Source: DATFDN01 sp963756545 (GTDB lineage: Bacteria; Pseudomonadota; Alphaproteobacteria; Acetobacterales; Acetobacteraceae). From it: DNA of 64,000 nt. The position numbers and the translations under genes were made by a program. The notes beneath the pieces were generated by a model, which was not told where the DNA came from, did no database searches, and saw only the letters and a list, made by a program, of their open reading frames with translations. Location: contig CAVWNY010000001.1 in assembly GCA_963756545.1 (NCBI GenBank), forward strand, positions 186,001-250,000, read 5' to 3'. Positions 43,426 through 51,624 of this stretch are shown here, in pieces; the stretch's first letter is position 1; each line of letters begins with the position of its first letter.

Positions 43426-44619
43426 ATGGAGCAGGTCCACTCGCCCGAGGCGGAGTCCGTCTGCCTTGACCGCTACCAGGCCGTCCGCGCCCACACCGAG
43501 CGCCTGGCCGCCGCCCTGACGCCCGAGGACCAGTGCGTGCAGTCCATGCCGGACGCGAGCCCGGCGAAATGGCACCGGGCGCATACGACCTGGTTCTTCG
43601 AGGAGTTCCTGCTGCGGCCTTTCCTGCCCGGATACCGCGTCTTCGACGCCGACTTCCGGTTCTTGTTCAACTCCTATTACGAGGCGGTCGGACCGCGGCA
43701 CCCGCGGCCTTTGCGGGGGCTGCTCACCCGGCCGCCCTTCGAGCGCATCGGGGCCTATCGCGCGCATGTGGATGCGGCGATGACGCGCCTGCTCCGCGCC
43801 CCTTCGGTGCAGGCCATGGTGCTGATCGAACTCGGGTTACAGCACGAGCAGCAGCACCAGGAGCTGATCCTGACCGACATGCTGCACGCCTTCGCTCAAA
43901 ATCCGCTTTCGCCCGCCGTTCTGCCGGGATGGCGGGAACCGCCAGGCATGGCGGGGCCGACCCGGTTCGTCGCCCTCACCGGCGGGCTGGAGCGCATCGG
44001 GCATGACGGCCCCGGCTTCTGCTTCGACAACGAGACGCCGCGGCATCGCGTCTTCCTCGAACCGTTCGAGATCGCCGACCGGCTGGTCCGCAACCACGAT
44101 TGGCTGGCCTTCCTCATGGACGGCGGCTACCGGACGGCCACCCTATGGATGTCGGACGGCTGGGCGCGGGTGCAGGCCGACGGGTGGGCAGCGCCGCTCT
44201 ATTGGGAGCAACGCGACGGCGCGTGGCAGGAGATGGGGCCGGGAGGGCTGTGCCCGCTCGAACCAGACGCGCCGGTGCGGCACATCTGCTGGTACGAGGC
44301 CGACGCGTATGCGCGCTGGTCCGGCGCGCGCCTGCCCACGGAGGCCGAGTGGGAGGCGGCGAGCAGACACCCGGCCATGGGCGAGCTGACGGGACATGTT
44401 TGGCAGTGGACCGCGAGTGCCTATCGCCCTTACCCCGGCTTCCGTCCGGCCCCCGGCGCCGTCGGCGAATACAATGGCAAGTTCATGATCGGGCAGATGG
44501 CCCTGCGCGGCGGCTCGCTCGCCACTCCGCCGGGGCACGCGCGACCGAGCTACCGGAATTTCTTTCATCCGGACAAACGCTGGCAGTTCACGGGCCTGCG
44601 CCTCGCGCGCGACGTCTAG
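43426..44619 (+). CDS. egtB: ergothioneine biosynthesis protein EgtB
   Basis: A 397-residue EgtB, the non-heme iron sulfoxide synthase that joins hercynine with a thiol donor. The N-terminal DinB-like domain carries the first iron histidine in AKWHRAHTTWFFEEF and the motif HEQQHQE (HX3HXE) near residue 142. The C-terminal formylglycine-generating-enzyme-like domain has RLPTEAEWEAA, GHVWQWTASAYRPYPGF and a final GLRLARDV. ATG 43426 follows GCAGG and starts where homology begins; the frame is open upstream to 43321. EgtD is 16 bp downstream. No EgtA or EgtC gene is present, so the thiol donor is not clear. Confidence 0.93.
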   Translation: MEQVHSPEAESVCLDRYQAVRAHTERLAAALTPEDQCVQSMPDASPAKWHRAHTTWFFEEFLLRPFLPGYRVFDADFRFLFNSYYEAVGPRHPRPLRGLLTRPPFERIGAYRAHVDAAMTRLLRAPSVQAMVLIELGLQHEQQHQELILTDMLHAFAQNPLSPAVLPGWREPPGMAGPTRFVALTGGLERIGHDGPGFCFDNETPRHRVFLEPFEIADRLVRNHDWLAFLMDGGYRTATLWMSDGWARVQADGWAAPLYWEQRDGAWQEMGPGGLCPLEPDAPVRHICWYEADAYARWSGARLPTEAEWEAASRHPAMGELTGHVWQWTASAYRPYPGFRPAPGAVGEYNGKFMIGQMALRGGSLATPPGHARPSYRNFFHPDKRWQFTGLRLARDV

Positions 44620-44635
44620 CCACTCGGAGAACCTG

Positions 44636-45604
44636 ATGCCGGACGACAGGGTGACGCTCACCGAGCGAATTGACGCGGGCATCGCGGGAATGGCGCTCCG
44701 GGGACTGCTTGGCCAGCCGAAGACCCTGCCGGCTATGTTGTTCTACGACGAGGAAGGGTGCCGCCTCTTCTACCGCATCACCGATTTGCCGGAGTACTAC
44801 CTGACCCGCACCGAGTTGGCGCTGCTGCGTGAGGCCGCGCCGCTCGTGGCCGCGGCGATCGCCGGGACGGCCGCGCTGATCGAGTACGGGGCGAGCGACG
44901 AGGCGAAGGCGGCGGCACTGCTGGATCAGACCGATCCGCGCGGGGCGCCGGCCTTCGCCGCCTACGTGCCGATCGACGTGGCCGAGCCGGCGCTGCTGGC
45001 GATGGCCGCGCGACTGGCCGATGCGCGGCCAAAGCTCAGGGTCTGCCCCGTGGTGGGCGACTTTCTGCGCCCGGTCGCGCTGCCGCCGGCGCTGGAGCGG
45101 CTCGACCGGCTCGGGTTTTTCCCCGGCTCCACGATCGGCAACCTGGACCCGGCCCAGGCGCGGCTGTTCCTGGCCCAGGCGCGGCGCACGTTGGGCACGG
45201 GCGCCCGAATGCTCGTGGGCGTCGATCTGCGGAAGGATGCGGCGCGGCTGATCCCGGCCTATGACGACGCGGCCGGCGTGACGGCGGCGTTCAATCTCAA
45301 TTTGCTGACCCGCCTCAACCGCGAGGCCGGCGCCGATTTCGACCTGGACGGGTTCTCCCATCGCGCGGTGTGGAACGCCGATGAGGGCCGCATCGAAATG
45401 CACCTGGTCAGCCGCCGCGCGCAGGCGGCGCACATCGACGGGCATACGATCCGCTTCCGCACCGGCGAGACGATCCACACCGAGAACAGCTACAAGCACA
45501 CCCCCGATGGCTTCCGCGCGCTCGCGGCTGCCGCCGGCTGGCGGGCGGAGCGGATGTGGACCGATCCGGCCCGGCTGTTCTCACTCCACCTCCTCGGTGC
45601 CTGA
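44636..45604 (+). CDS. egtD: L-histidine N-alpha-methyltransferase EgtD
   Basis: A 322-residue EgtD, which trimethylates histidine to hercynine with SAM. Family landmarks are the substrate motif ITDLPEYYLTRTELALL near residue 50, FPGSTIGNLDPAQARLFL, and the C-terminal IHTENSYKHTPDGF. The SAM-binding motif is IEYGASDEAKAAALLD where EgtD proteins usually read E-x-G-S-G-x-S-x-K-T, so the second glycine is replaced by serine. The gene is 16 bp after egtB and the pair makes a compact ergothioneine operon. Confidence 0.92.
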   Translation: MPDDRVTLTERIDAGIAGMALRGLLGQPKTLPAMLFYDEEGCRLFYRITDLPEYYLTRTELALLREAAPLVAAAIAGTAALIEYGASDEAKAAALLDQTDPRGAPAFAAYVPIDVAEPALLAMAARLADARPKLRVCPVVGDFLRPVALPPALERLDRLGFFPGSTIGNLDPAQARLFLAQARRTLGTGARMLVGVDLRKDAARLIPAYDDAAGVTAAFNLNLLTRLNREAGADFDLDGFSHRAVWNADEGRIEMHLVSRRAQAAHIDGHTIRFRTGETIHTENSYKHTPDGFRALAAAAGWRAERMWTDPARLFSLHLLGA

Positions 45605-45690
45605 GGCGCGGCATCGTGAGCAAGGTGATTGTCGGGAGGGGCCCGCTTCGGTAGGGTCCGTTTCGTGACAGCAACCCGAGTGACCCCGCC

Positions 45691-46893
45691 ATGCGCCTGA
45701 CCGCCGACCGCCTCGACCGGATCAGCCCTAGCCTCACCATCGCCGTGACGACGAAGGCGCGGCAGTTGAAGGCGGCGGGGCGGGACGTCATCAGCCTGTC
45801 TTCCGGGGAGCCGGATTTCGACACCCCGCGCAACGTGCGGGACGCGGCGATCGCCGCCATCGAGGCGGGCGAGACCCGATACACCGACGTCGCCGGCACG
45901 CCGGCGCTGCGCCAGGCGGTCGCGGCCAAGTTCAAGCGGGATTCCGGGATCGACTACAAGCCAGAAGAGGTCATCATCTCGACCGGCGGCAAGCAGGTCA
46001 TCTTCAACGCCATGCTTGCCACGATCAACCCAGGCGATGAGGTCGTGATACCGAGCCCCTGCTGGGTGAGCTACCCCGACATCGTCGCGCTGGCGGACGG
46101 CAAGCCGGTTCTGGTGCCGTGCGAGCAGAACAACGGCTTCAAGCTGCGCGCCGAGGCGCTGGAGGCGGCGATCACGCCCGCCACGCGCTGGTTCATGCTG
46201 AACAACCCCTGCAATCCGACGGGTGCGGCCTATAGCGCGGAGGAGCTTCGGCCGATCTGCGATGTGCTGATGCGCCATCCAGATGTGTGGGTGTTCACCG
46301 ACGACATCTACGAGAAGCTCGCCTATGACGGCTTCCGGCCGGCAACGATTTTGGAGGTGGAGCCGCGCCTGCGGGCGCGGACCGTAACCATGAACGGCTG
46401 CTCCAAGGCGTACGCGATGACCGGCTGGCGCATCGGCTTCGCCGGCGCGCCCGTGGCACTCATCAAGGCGATGGACAAGCTGCAAAGCCAATCCACCTCC
46501 AACCCGTCCTCGATCAGCCAGGCGGCGGCGGTCGAGGCGTTGAACGGGCAACAGGAGTCGATCGCGGCCATGGCGCGCGTCTACCAGCAGCGGCGCGACC
46601 TCGTCGTCGGCGCGCTGAACCGCGCCCCCGGCATCACCTGTCATCGGCCGGAGGGCGCGTTCTATGTCTTCCCGGCGATCCACGGCTGCATCGGCAAGAC
46701 CTCGCGCGGCGGCATTCGGATCGCCGATGACGAGACGTTCGTGACGGCGCTGCTGGAAGAGGCAGGCGTCGCCGCCGTGCATGGCGCCGCATTCTGCTAC
46801 CCCGGCCATTTCCGCATCAGCTACGCGACCTCGACCGCGCTGCTTGAGGAGGCGTGCCGGCGCATCCAGCATTTCTGCGAGGGGCTGTCCTGA
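45691..46893 (+). CDS. pyridoxal-phosphate aminotransferase, AspC-type (copy 1)
   Basis: A 400-residue class I/II aminotransferase of the alphaproteobacterial aspartate-aminotransferase type. Landmarks: SLSSGEPDFDTP near residue 35, TGGKQVIFNA, the PLP-ring segment MLNNPCNPTGAAYS, and the PLP lysine in NGCSKAYAMTGWRIGFAGAP near residue 240; the C-terminal arginine is in FRISYAT. It is followed at once by a paralogue, with stop and start overlapping as TGATG. It is in line with egtBD but is not of the EgtE (lyase) type. Confidence 0.9.
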   Translation: MRLTADRLDRISPSLTIAVTTKARQLKAAGRDVISLSSGEPDFDTPRNVRDAAIAAIEAGETRYTDVAGTPALRQAVAAKFKRDSGIDYKPEEVIISTGGKQVIFNAMLATINPGDEVVIPSPCWVSYPDIVALADGKPVLVPCEQNNGFKLRAEALEAAITPATRWFMLNNPCNPTGAAYSAEELRPICDVLMRHPDVWVFTDDIYEKLAYDGFRPATILEVEPRLRARTVTMNGCSKAYAMTGWRIGFAGAPVALIKAMDKLQSQSTSNPSSISQAAAVEALNGQQESIAAMARVYQQRRDLVVGALNRAPGITCHRPEGAFYVFPAIHGCIGKTSRGGIRIADDETFVTALLEEAGVAAVHGAAFCYPGHFRISYATSTALLEEACRRIQHFCEGLS

Positions 46894-48095
46894 TGCCGGC
46901 ACTGGCAGCCCGCCTCGGGCGGGCGCAGGTCGCCGCCAGCACGACCATGACAATCCGCGCGCGGGAGCTGCGCGCGGAAGGCGCCGATGTGATCGCGCTG
47001 ACGCTCGGTGAACCGGGGTTCGCGACGCCGGGCGAGGCGATCGAGGCGGGCTACCAGGCGGCGCTGCGCGGCGAGACGAAATACCCGCCGCAGGACGGCA
47101 CTCCCGAGCTGAAGCAGGCGATCCAGCGCAAGTTCCGGCGCGACAACGGGCTCGACTTCGCGCTCGACGAAATCGCGGTGTCGAACGGCGGCAAGCAGGC
47201 GATCTTCAACGCGCTGGCGGCCACCGTCGATCCCGGCGACGAGGTGGTGATCCCGGTGCCGTCGTGGAACGCCTATCCGCTGATGACGCGGCTGCTGGAC
47301 GGTGAGCCGGTGCTCGTGGCCTGCCCGCAGAACAACGGGTTCAAGCCGCGCGCCGAGGACATCGCGCAGGCTATCACGCCGCGCACCAAGTGGCTTGTTC
47401 TGAACAACCCCAACAATCCCTCGGGCGCCGCCTGCTCGGCCGAGGATCTGGCCGCGATCGGCGCGGTGATGGCGGTCCACCCGCATGTCTGGATCATGTC
47501 GGACGACATGTACGAGCATCTGGTGTTCGACGGCTTCCGCCATGCCACGATGGCGGCCGTCGCGCCCGGCCTGCGCGACCGGATTCTGACGATCAGCGGG
47601 GTGTCGAAAACCTACGCCATGACCGGCTGGCGCATCGGCTTCGCCGGCGGGCCGAGCGGGCTGATCAAGGCGATGGTCAACATGCAGGGCCAGGTGACTG
47701 CGGGGGTCTCCACCGTGGGCCAGGCCGCCGCGGCGGCGGCCCTGGACGGACCGCAGGAGTTCGTCGGCGAGATGATCACCGCTTACCAGCGCCGCCGGGA
47801 CATCGCGGTCGAGATGCTGAATGCCTGCCAAGGGGTGAACTGCCACAAGCCCGAAGGCGCCTTCTACGTCTTCCCCAACATCGCCGGCTGCCTGGACCGG
47901 ACCACCCCGGCCGGCCGGCACATCGCGAACGACGAAGACTTCGCGCAGGCGCTCCTGGAGGAGGCACACGTGGCCCTCGTGCCCGGCGCGTCTTACGGCA
48001 TGAGCCCCTACGTGCGGGTCAGCACCGCCTCCGACGACGCGGTCCTGATCGAGGGCTGCCGGCGTATCCGGGGGTTCTGCGAGGCGCTCGCTTGA
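46893..48095 (+). CDS. pyridoxal-phosphate aminotransferase, AspC-type (copy 2)
   Basis: A 400-residue paralogue of the preceding gene product, sharing the landmarks ALTLGEPGFATP, SNGGKQAIFNALAATVDPGDEVVIPVPSW, VLNNPNNPSGAACS and the PLP lysine in SGVSKTYAMTGWRIGFAGGP. Many changes are spread over the whole length, so it is an old duplication or has diverged for a different substrate. The start overlaps the stop of copy 1 (TGATG) and its stop overlaps the TTG start of the GNAT gene, so the three are coupled. Confidence 0.9.
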   Translation: MPALAARLGRAQVAASTTMTIRARELRAEGADVIALTLGEPGFATPGEAIEAGYQAALRGETKYPPQDGTPELKQAIQRKFRRDNGLDFALDEIAVSNGGKQAIFNALAATVDPGDEVVIPVPSWNAYPLMTRLLDGEPVLVACPQNNGFKPRAEDIAQAITPRTKWLVLNNPNNPSGAACSAEDLAAIGAVMAVHPHVWIMSDDMYEHLVFDGFRHATMAAVAPGLRDRILTISGVSKTYAMTGWRIGFAGGPSGLIKAMVNMQGQVTAGVSTVGQAAAAAALDGPQEFVGEMITAYQRRRDIAVEMLNACQGVNCHKPEGAFYVFPNIAGCLDRTTPAGRHIANDEDFAQALLEEAHVALVPGASYGMSPYVRVSTASDDAVLIEGCRRIRGFCEALA

Positions 48096-49090
48096 GCGAG
48101 GCGGTGATCCGCCCCGGGCGCGATGCCGACGCCGCGGGCTTCATCGCCCTGATCAAAGCCTGCTGGGCCGAGTATCCGGGCTGTGTGATGGACGTCGACG
48201 CCGAGGTGCCCGAGTTGCGCGCCCTCGCGAGCTACATGCGCGCCAAGAGCGGCGCGTTGTGGACCGCCGAAGTTGGCGGGCGCGTGGTCGGCATGGTGGC
48301 GACCCACCCCGAGAACGACCCCGGCGACTGGGCGATCTCGCGCATGTACGTGAACCGCGCTCATCGCGGCACGGGGCTGGCCGATTGCCTGCTCGATCGG
48401 GCGGAGGCGCACGCCGTCGCGGCCGGGGCGCGACGGCTGGAGCTGTGGAGCGACACGCGGTTCGAGCGGGCGCATCGGTTCTACGAGCGACGCAGCTACG
48501 TGCGATCCGGACCGATCCGATCGCTCGATGATTTGTCGAACTCCATCGAGTTCCACTATGCCAAGCTGGTCGCCGGCATCGATGTTCTTGGCCCGGCGGC
48601 AGCGGCTTCGGCCGAGGGACGGTTGGCCGAGATCCTGCGGGCCTGCGTCGATGCGGGCGCGTCCGTCTCGTTCTTACCGCCGCTCGCGCCTGCGACCGCG
48701 CGCGGCTTCTGGCGTCGCGCAGCATCGGAGGTCGCCAGCGGTGAGCGGGTCATCCTGGGTGCATGGGCGAACGGCGTGCTGGTCGGCACCGTGACCCTGA
48801 ATCTGGCGACGCCGCAAAACCAGCCGCACCGGGCAGAGATCTCCAAGCTCCTGGTCCACCCCGACGCCCGCCGGCAAGGCTTGGCGCGGGCTTTGATGAT
48901 GCGCGTGGAAGAGGACGCGTGCCGCGCCAGGCGACCGCTGCTCACGCTGGACACGCACGCCGGCGGACCAGCGGAGTCGCTCTACCGCACGCTGGGCTGG
49001 CAAGAGGCGGGCCTCATTCCGGGGTATTCGCTGCTCGGTGACGGGATCGCGTGCGCCACGGTGCTGTTCTACAAGCGGGTGGACGGCTGA
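48092..49090 (+). CDS. double-domain GNAT N-acetyltransferase
   Basis: A 332-residue protein made of two GNAT domains. The first (residues about 4-155) has the acetyl-CoA segment SRMYVNRAHRGTGLADCLL; the second (about 165-332) has ISKLLVHPDARRQGLARALM with the same Arg/Gln-x-x-Gly-x-Gly/Ala pattern. Double GNATs occur in actinobacteria and proteobacteria; usually only one half is catalytic. The likely start is TTG at 48092, whose bases overlap the upstream stop; GTG at 48104 is possible. The substrate is unknown. Confidence 0.8.
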   Translation: MSEAVIRPGRDADAAGFIALIKACWAEYPGCVMDVDAEVPELRALASYMRAKSGALWTAEVGGRVVGMVATHPENDPGDWAISRMYVNRAHRGTGLADCLLDRAEAHAVAAGARRLELWSDTRFERAHRFYERRSYVRSGPIRSLDDLSNSIEFHYAKLVAGIDVLGPAAAASAEGRLAEILRACVDAGASVSFLPPLAPATARGFWRRAASEVASGERVILGAWANGVLVGTVTLNLATPQNQPHRAEISKLLVHPDARRQGLARALMMRVEEDACRARRPLLTLDTHAGGPAESLYRTLGWQEAGLIPGYSLLGDGIACATVLFYKRVDG

Positions 49091-49093
49091 ACG

Positions 49094-49777
49094 TCACATC
49101 ACCGCCACCTCGGACAGCTCGAACGTGGAGCCGGGCGGGTTCTCGCCGATCCGGACCGTCGTCTTGTTGGTGAACTTGTACGGCGGGACGGGCAGGTTGT
49201 CGGGCGCAGGCACGTTGGTATAGACGCGGCCGGCAAGGTCGTATTTCGACCCATGGCAGGGGCAGAGATAGCCGCCCGGCCAGTTAGGCACCGGGTCGGT
49301 GGCGCTGGGCTTGGGCAAGTAGCCCGGCAGGCAGCCCAGATGCGTGCAGATGCCGACCATCACCGCATATTCCGGGTTCGACGAGCGGTGCCAGTTCTGG
49401 GCATAGGGCGGCTGCTGGTTCACCTGCGAGTTCGGGTCGGCCAGGATCGAGACCAGCTTCGGGTCTTGCAGCGTCTTCAGCATCTCCGGCGTGCGGTTGA
49501 CGATCAGGATCGGGTCGCCACGCCAGCGGACGATGATCTGCTGACCCGGTTCGACCTTGCTGATGTCGAGGTCGATCGGCGCCCCGGCGGCGATGACGTC
49601 GGCGGCGGGGTTCATCGTGTCGATCAGCGACCACGCCACCGCGGCGCCCCCGATCGCCGCGAAGGCGCCGGTGACGAGCATGAGGAAGTCGCGCCGCGTG
49701 CCCTCCGGCCCGTGCCCGTCGGAGCCGTGCCCGGGGGAGCCAATCCCGTGCGGGCCTATGGAGGTCGTCGATGACAT
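49094..49777 (-). CDS. petA: ubiquinol-cytochrome c reductase Rieske iron-sulfur subunit
   Basis: A 227-residue Rieske protein of the cytochrome bc1 complex. The cluster-binding motifs are CTHLGC near residue 143 and CPCHGS near residue 173. The Tat-type membrane anchor TRRDFLMLVTGAFAAIGGAAVAW is at residues 27-49, preceded by a Gly/His-rich extension. Alphaproteobacterial petA usually heads a petABC operon, but here no petB or petC follows; the next gene converges on it 3 bp away. It may be an extra or relocated copy. Confidence 0.93.
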   Translation of the reverse strand: MSSTTSIGPHGIGSPGHGSDGHGPEGTRRDFLMLVTGAFAAIGGAAVAWSLIDTMNPAADVIAAGAPIDLDISKVEPGQQIIVRWRGDPILIVNRTPEMLKTLQDPKLVSILADPNSQVNQQPPYAQNWHRSSNPEYAVMVGICTHLGCLPGYLPKPSATDPVPNWPGGYLCPCHGSKYDLAGRVYTNVPAPDNLPVPPYKFTNKTTVRIGENPPGSTFELSEVAVM

Positions 49778-49878
49778 CCCGTATCTCCCAATCGCGAGCG
49801 CGTCCGCTCAGCCCTGTCGTGCAGGCGCAAAATCCGTCATGTTCCCTTGCGGATCAACCCGTGAATTCAGGGGGACGC

Positions 49879-50388
49879 ATGATCACGCCGGCCTATGTCC
49901 GCACCATGGCCGCCTACAACGCCGAGATGAACCGCCGCCTCTACACCGCCGCCGACCGCCTGAGCGAGGCCGAGCGGAGGGCCGATCGCGGCGCGTTTTG
50001 GTCCTCGATCCACGGCACCCTGTGCCATCTGGTCTGGGGCGACCGGACCTGGATGGCCCGATTCGCCGGCTGGCCGAAACCGGAGACGGTTCTGCGTGAC
50101 AGCGCGACGATGATCGAGGACTGGGGCGTGCTGCGCACCGCGCGCGCCGAGGCCGACGCCGGGATCGAAGCCTGGGCGGGCGAGGTGACCGAGGCGTGGC
50201 TTGCGGAAGACCTGACCTGGTTCAGCGGAGCGTCGCAGCAGCAGCGGAGCAAACCGCGCACCTTCCTGCTGGCGCACTTCTTTAACCACCAGACCCATCA
50301 CCGGGGTCAGGCGCATGCGCTGATCACCGCTCACGGCCAGAAAACGGGCGACACCGACCTTATGATCGTCGTAAGCGGACCGCTGTAG
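49879..50388 (+). CDS. DinB family protein
   Basis: A 169-residue four-helix DinB-like protein. The pattern starts with YVRTMAAYNAEMNRRLY and contains the metal histidines in LCHLVWGDRTWMARF and in NHQTHHRGQAHALI, as in DinB/YfiT thiol-transferase-like proteins. These proteins bind a divalent metal and may use small thiols, but their reactions are mostly unknown. ATG at 49879 has an AGGGGGA ribosome site; the frame is open further upstream to 49771 over the divergent petA start. Confidence 0.85.
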   Translation: MITPAYVRTMAAYNAEMNRRLYTAADRLSEAERRADRGAFWSSIHGTLCHLVWGDRTWMARFAGWPKPETVLRDSATMIEDWGVLRTARAEADAGIEAWAGEVTEAWLAEDLTWFSGASQQQRSKPRTFLLAHFFNHQTHHRGQAHALITAHGQKTGDTDLMIVVSGPL

Positions 50389-50406
50389 GCGCACCGCGCG
50401 CGGACG

Positions 50407-51042
50407 TCAGCCGTCGCTGATCCCCGAGCCGTGCGCGCCGATCATGGCGAGCAGCTCGCGCCGCGTGTTGGGATCTTCACGGAAAGCGCCGAGCAGATGG
50501 CTCGTCACCATCGTGACCCCCGGCTTGTGGATGCCGCGCGTAGTCATGCATTGATGCGTCGCCTCGATCACCACCGCCACGGCGCGCGGCTGGAGCACGT
50601 CCTGGATCGTATTGGCGATCTGCGCCGTCATTTTCTCCTGGATTTGCAGTCGCTTGGCATAGGCCTCGACCACGCGGGCCAGCTTGCTGATGCCGACCAC
50701 CCGCCGGTGCGGCAGATAGGCGACGTGAGCGCGGCCGATGATCGGCGCCATGTGATGCTCGCAGTGGCTTTCCACGCGGATGTCGCGCAGCAGCACGATC
50801 TCATCGTACCCGTCGGTTTCCTCAAACGTGCGCTCAAGCAGGGCGACGGGATCGATCAGGTAGCCGCCGAAGAATTCCTCGTAGGAGCGGACCACCCGCG
50901 CGGGGGTGTCCGCCAGCCCTTCCCGCGTCGGGTCGTCCCCCGCCCAGCGCAGCAGGGTCCGGATCGCCGCCTCGGCCTCTTCGCGGCTCGGCCGGTCGTC
51001 GGCCTCGACGGCCGCGTTCGATGCGGGGGCAGCGATATCCAC
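50407..51042 (-). CDS. folE: GTP cyclohydrolase I (FolE)
   Basis: A 211-residue GTP cyclohydrolase I, first enzyme of tetrahydrofolate synthesis, converting GTP to 7,8-dihydroneopterin triphosphate. Zinc motif ESHCEHHMAPIIG is near residue 92, with GISKLARVVEAYAKRLQIQEKMT after it, and the second zinc cysteine in ATHQCMTTRG. It lies on the same strand as apaG and metZ with spacers of about 100 and 70 bp. Confidence 0.95.
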   Translation of the reverse strand: MDIAAPASNAAVEADDRPSREEAEAAIRTLLRWAGDDPTREGLADTPARVVRSYEEFFGGYLIDPVALLERTFEETDGYDEIVLLRDIRVESHCEHHMAPIIGRAHVAYLPHRRVVGISKLARVVEAYAKRLQIQEKMTAQIANTIQDVLQPRAVAVVIEATHQCMTTRGIHKPGVTMVTSHLLGAFREDPNTRRELLAMIGAHGSGISDG

Positions 51043-51146
51043 CGGGGCTCTCCTTCACAGGACACGGCGCACCGCCGCGAACGACGCGGGGCCGTAACCG
51101 GCATATGGCACCCTCCCTCCGGCCGGCAACCCACGCACCGCGACGA

Positions 51147-51551
51147 TCAATGGACCTGCCCGCCCTGGTGGGGACTGTCGAGGCTGAACGCGGGGATCGC
51201 TACGTCGAACGTCTCTCCGGACGCCGGCACGCTCATGTGATAGGCGCCGATCATGAAGCCCGACGGCGTGTCGAGCGGGGTGCCCGAGGTGTATTCGAAG
51301 CTCTCCCCCGGCTCCAGCAGCGGCTGCTCCCCAACCACGCCGGCGCCGTGGACATGTTGCGTGCGCCCGCGCGCGTCGGTGATGCGCCAGGTGCGCTTCA
51401 TGAGTTGAACCGGCTCGCGGCCGTGATTCTCGATCTTCACGCGATAAGCCCAGACGTAGTGATTCTCCTCCGGGCGCGACTGGTCCTCGAGGAAGAAGGA
51501 GCGAACCGCGACCCGAATGCCGCGCGTCGTCTTGCTGTAATCGGCGGCCAT
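51147..51551 (-). CDS. apaG: ApaG (Co2+/Mg2+ efflux-associated) protein
   Basis: A 134-residue ApaG protein with the fibronectin-III-like fold. Typical sequences are FFLEDQSRPEENHYVWAYRVKIENHG, LMKRTWRITDARG, VVGEQPLLEPGESFEYTSG and MIGAYHM. Bacterial ApaG affects Co2+ tolerance and Ap4A levels, but its molecular job is unsettled. ATG at 51551 begins at the conserved TTRGIRVAV region; the open frame continues upstream to 51593. Confidence 0.93.
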   Translation of the reverse strand: MAADYSKTTRGIRVAVRSFFLEDQSRPEENHYVWAYRVKIENHGREPVQLMKRTWRITDARGRTQHVHGAGVVGEQPLLEPGESFEYTSGTPLDTPSGFMIGAYHMSVPASGETFDVAIPAFSLDSPHQGGQVH

Positions 51552-51624
51552 CGTCCGCTTGCCTCCGCCCTTGCCACGTCTGACCCGAATCAAGGGGCGC
51601 GGCTCGCGGAAGTCCAGAGCCGGA

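Noticed and set aside
45691..48095. EgtE (ergothioneine C-S lyase) function for the aminotransferases
   Set aside because: Both carry full aspartate-aminotransferase landmarks and do not look like the EgtE branch; only position favours the idea.
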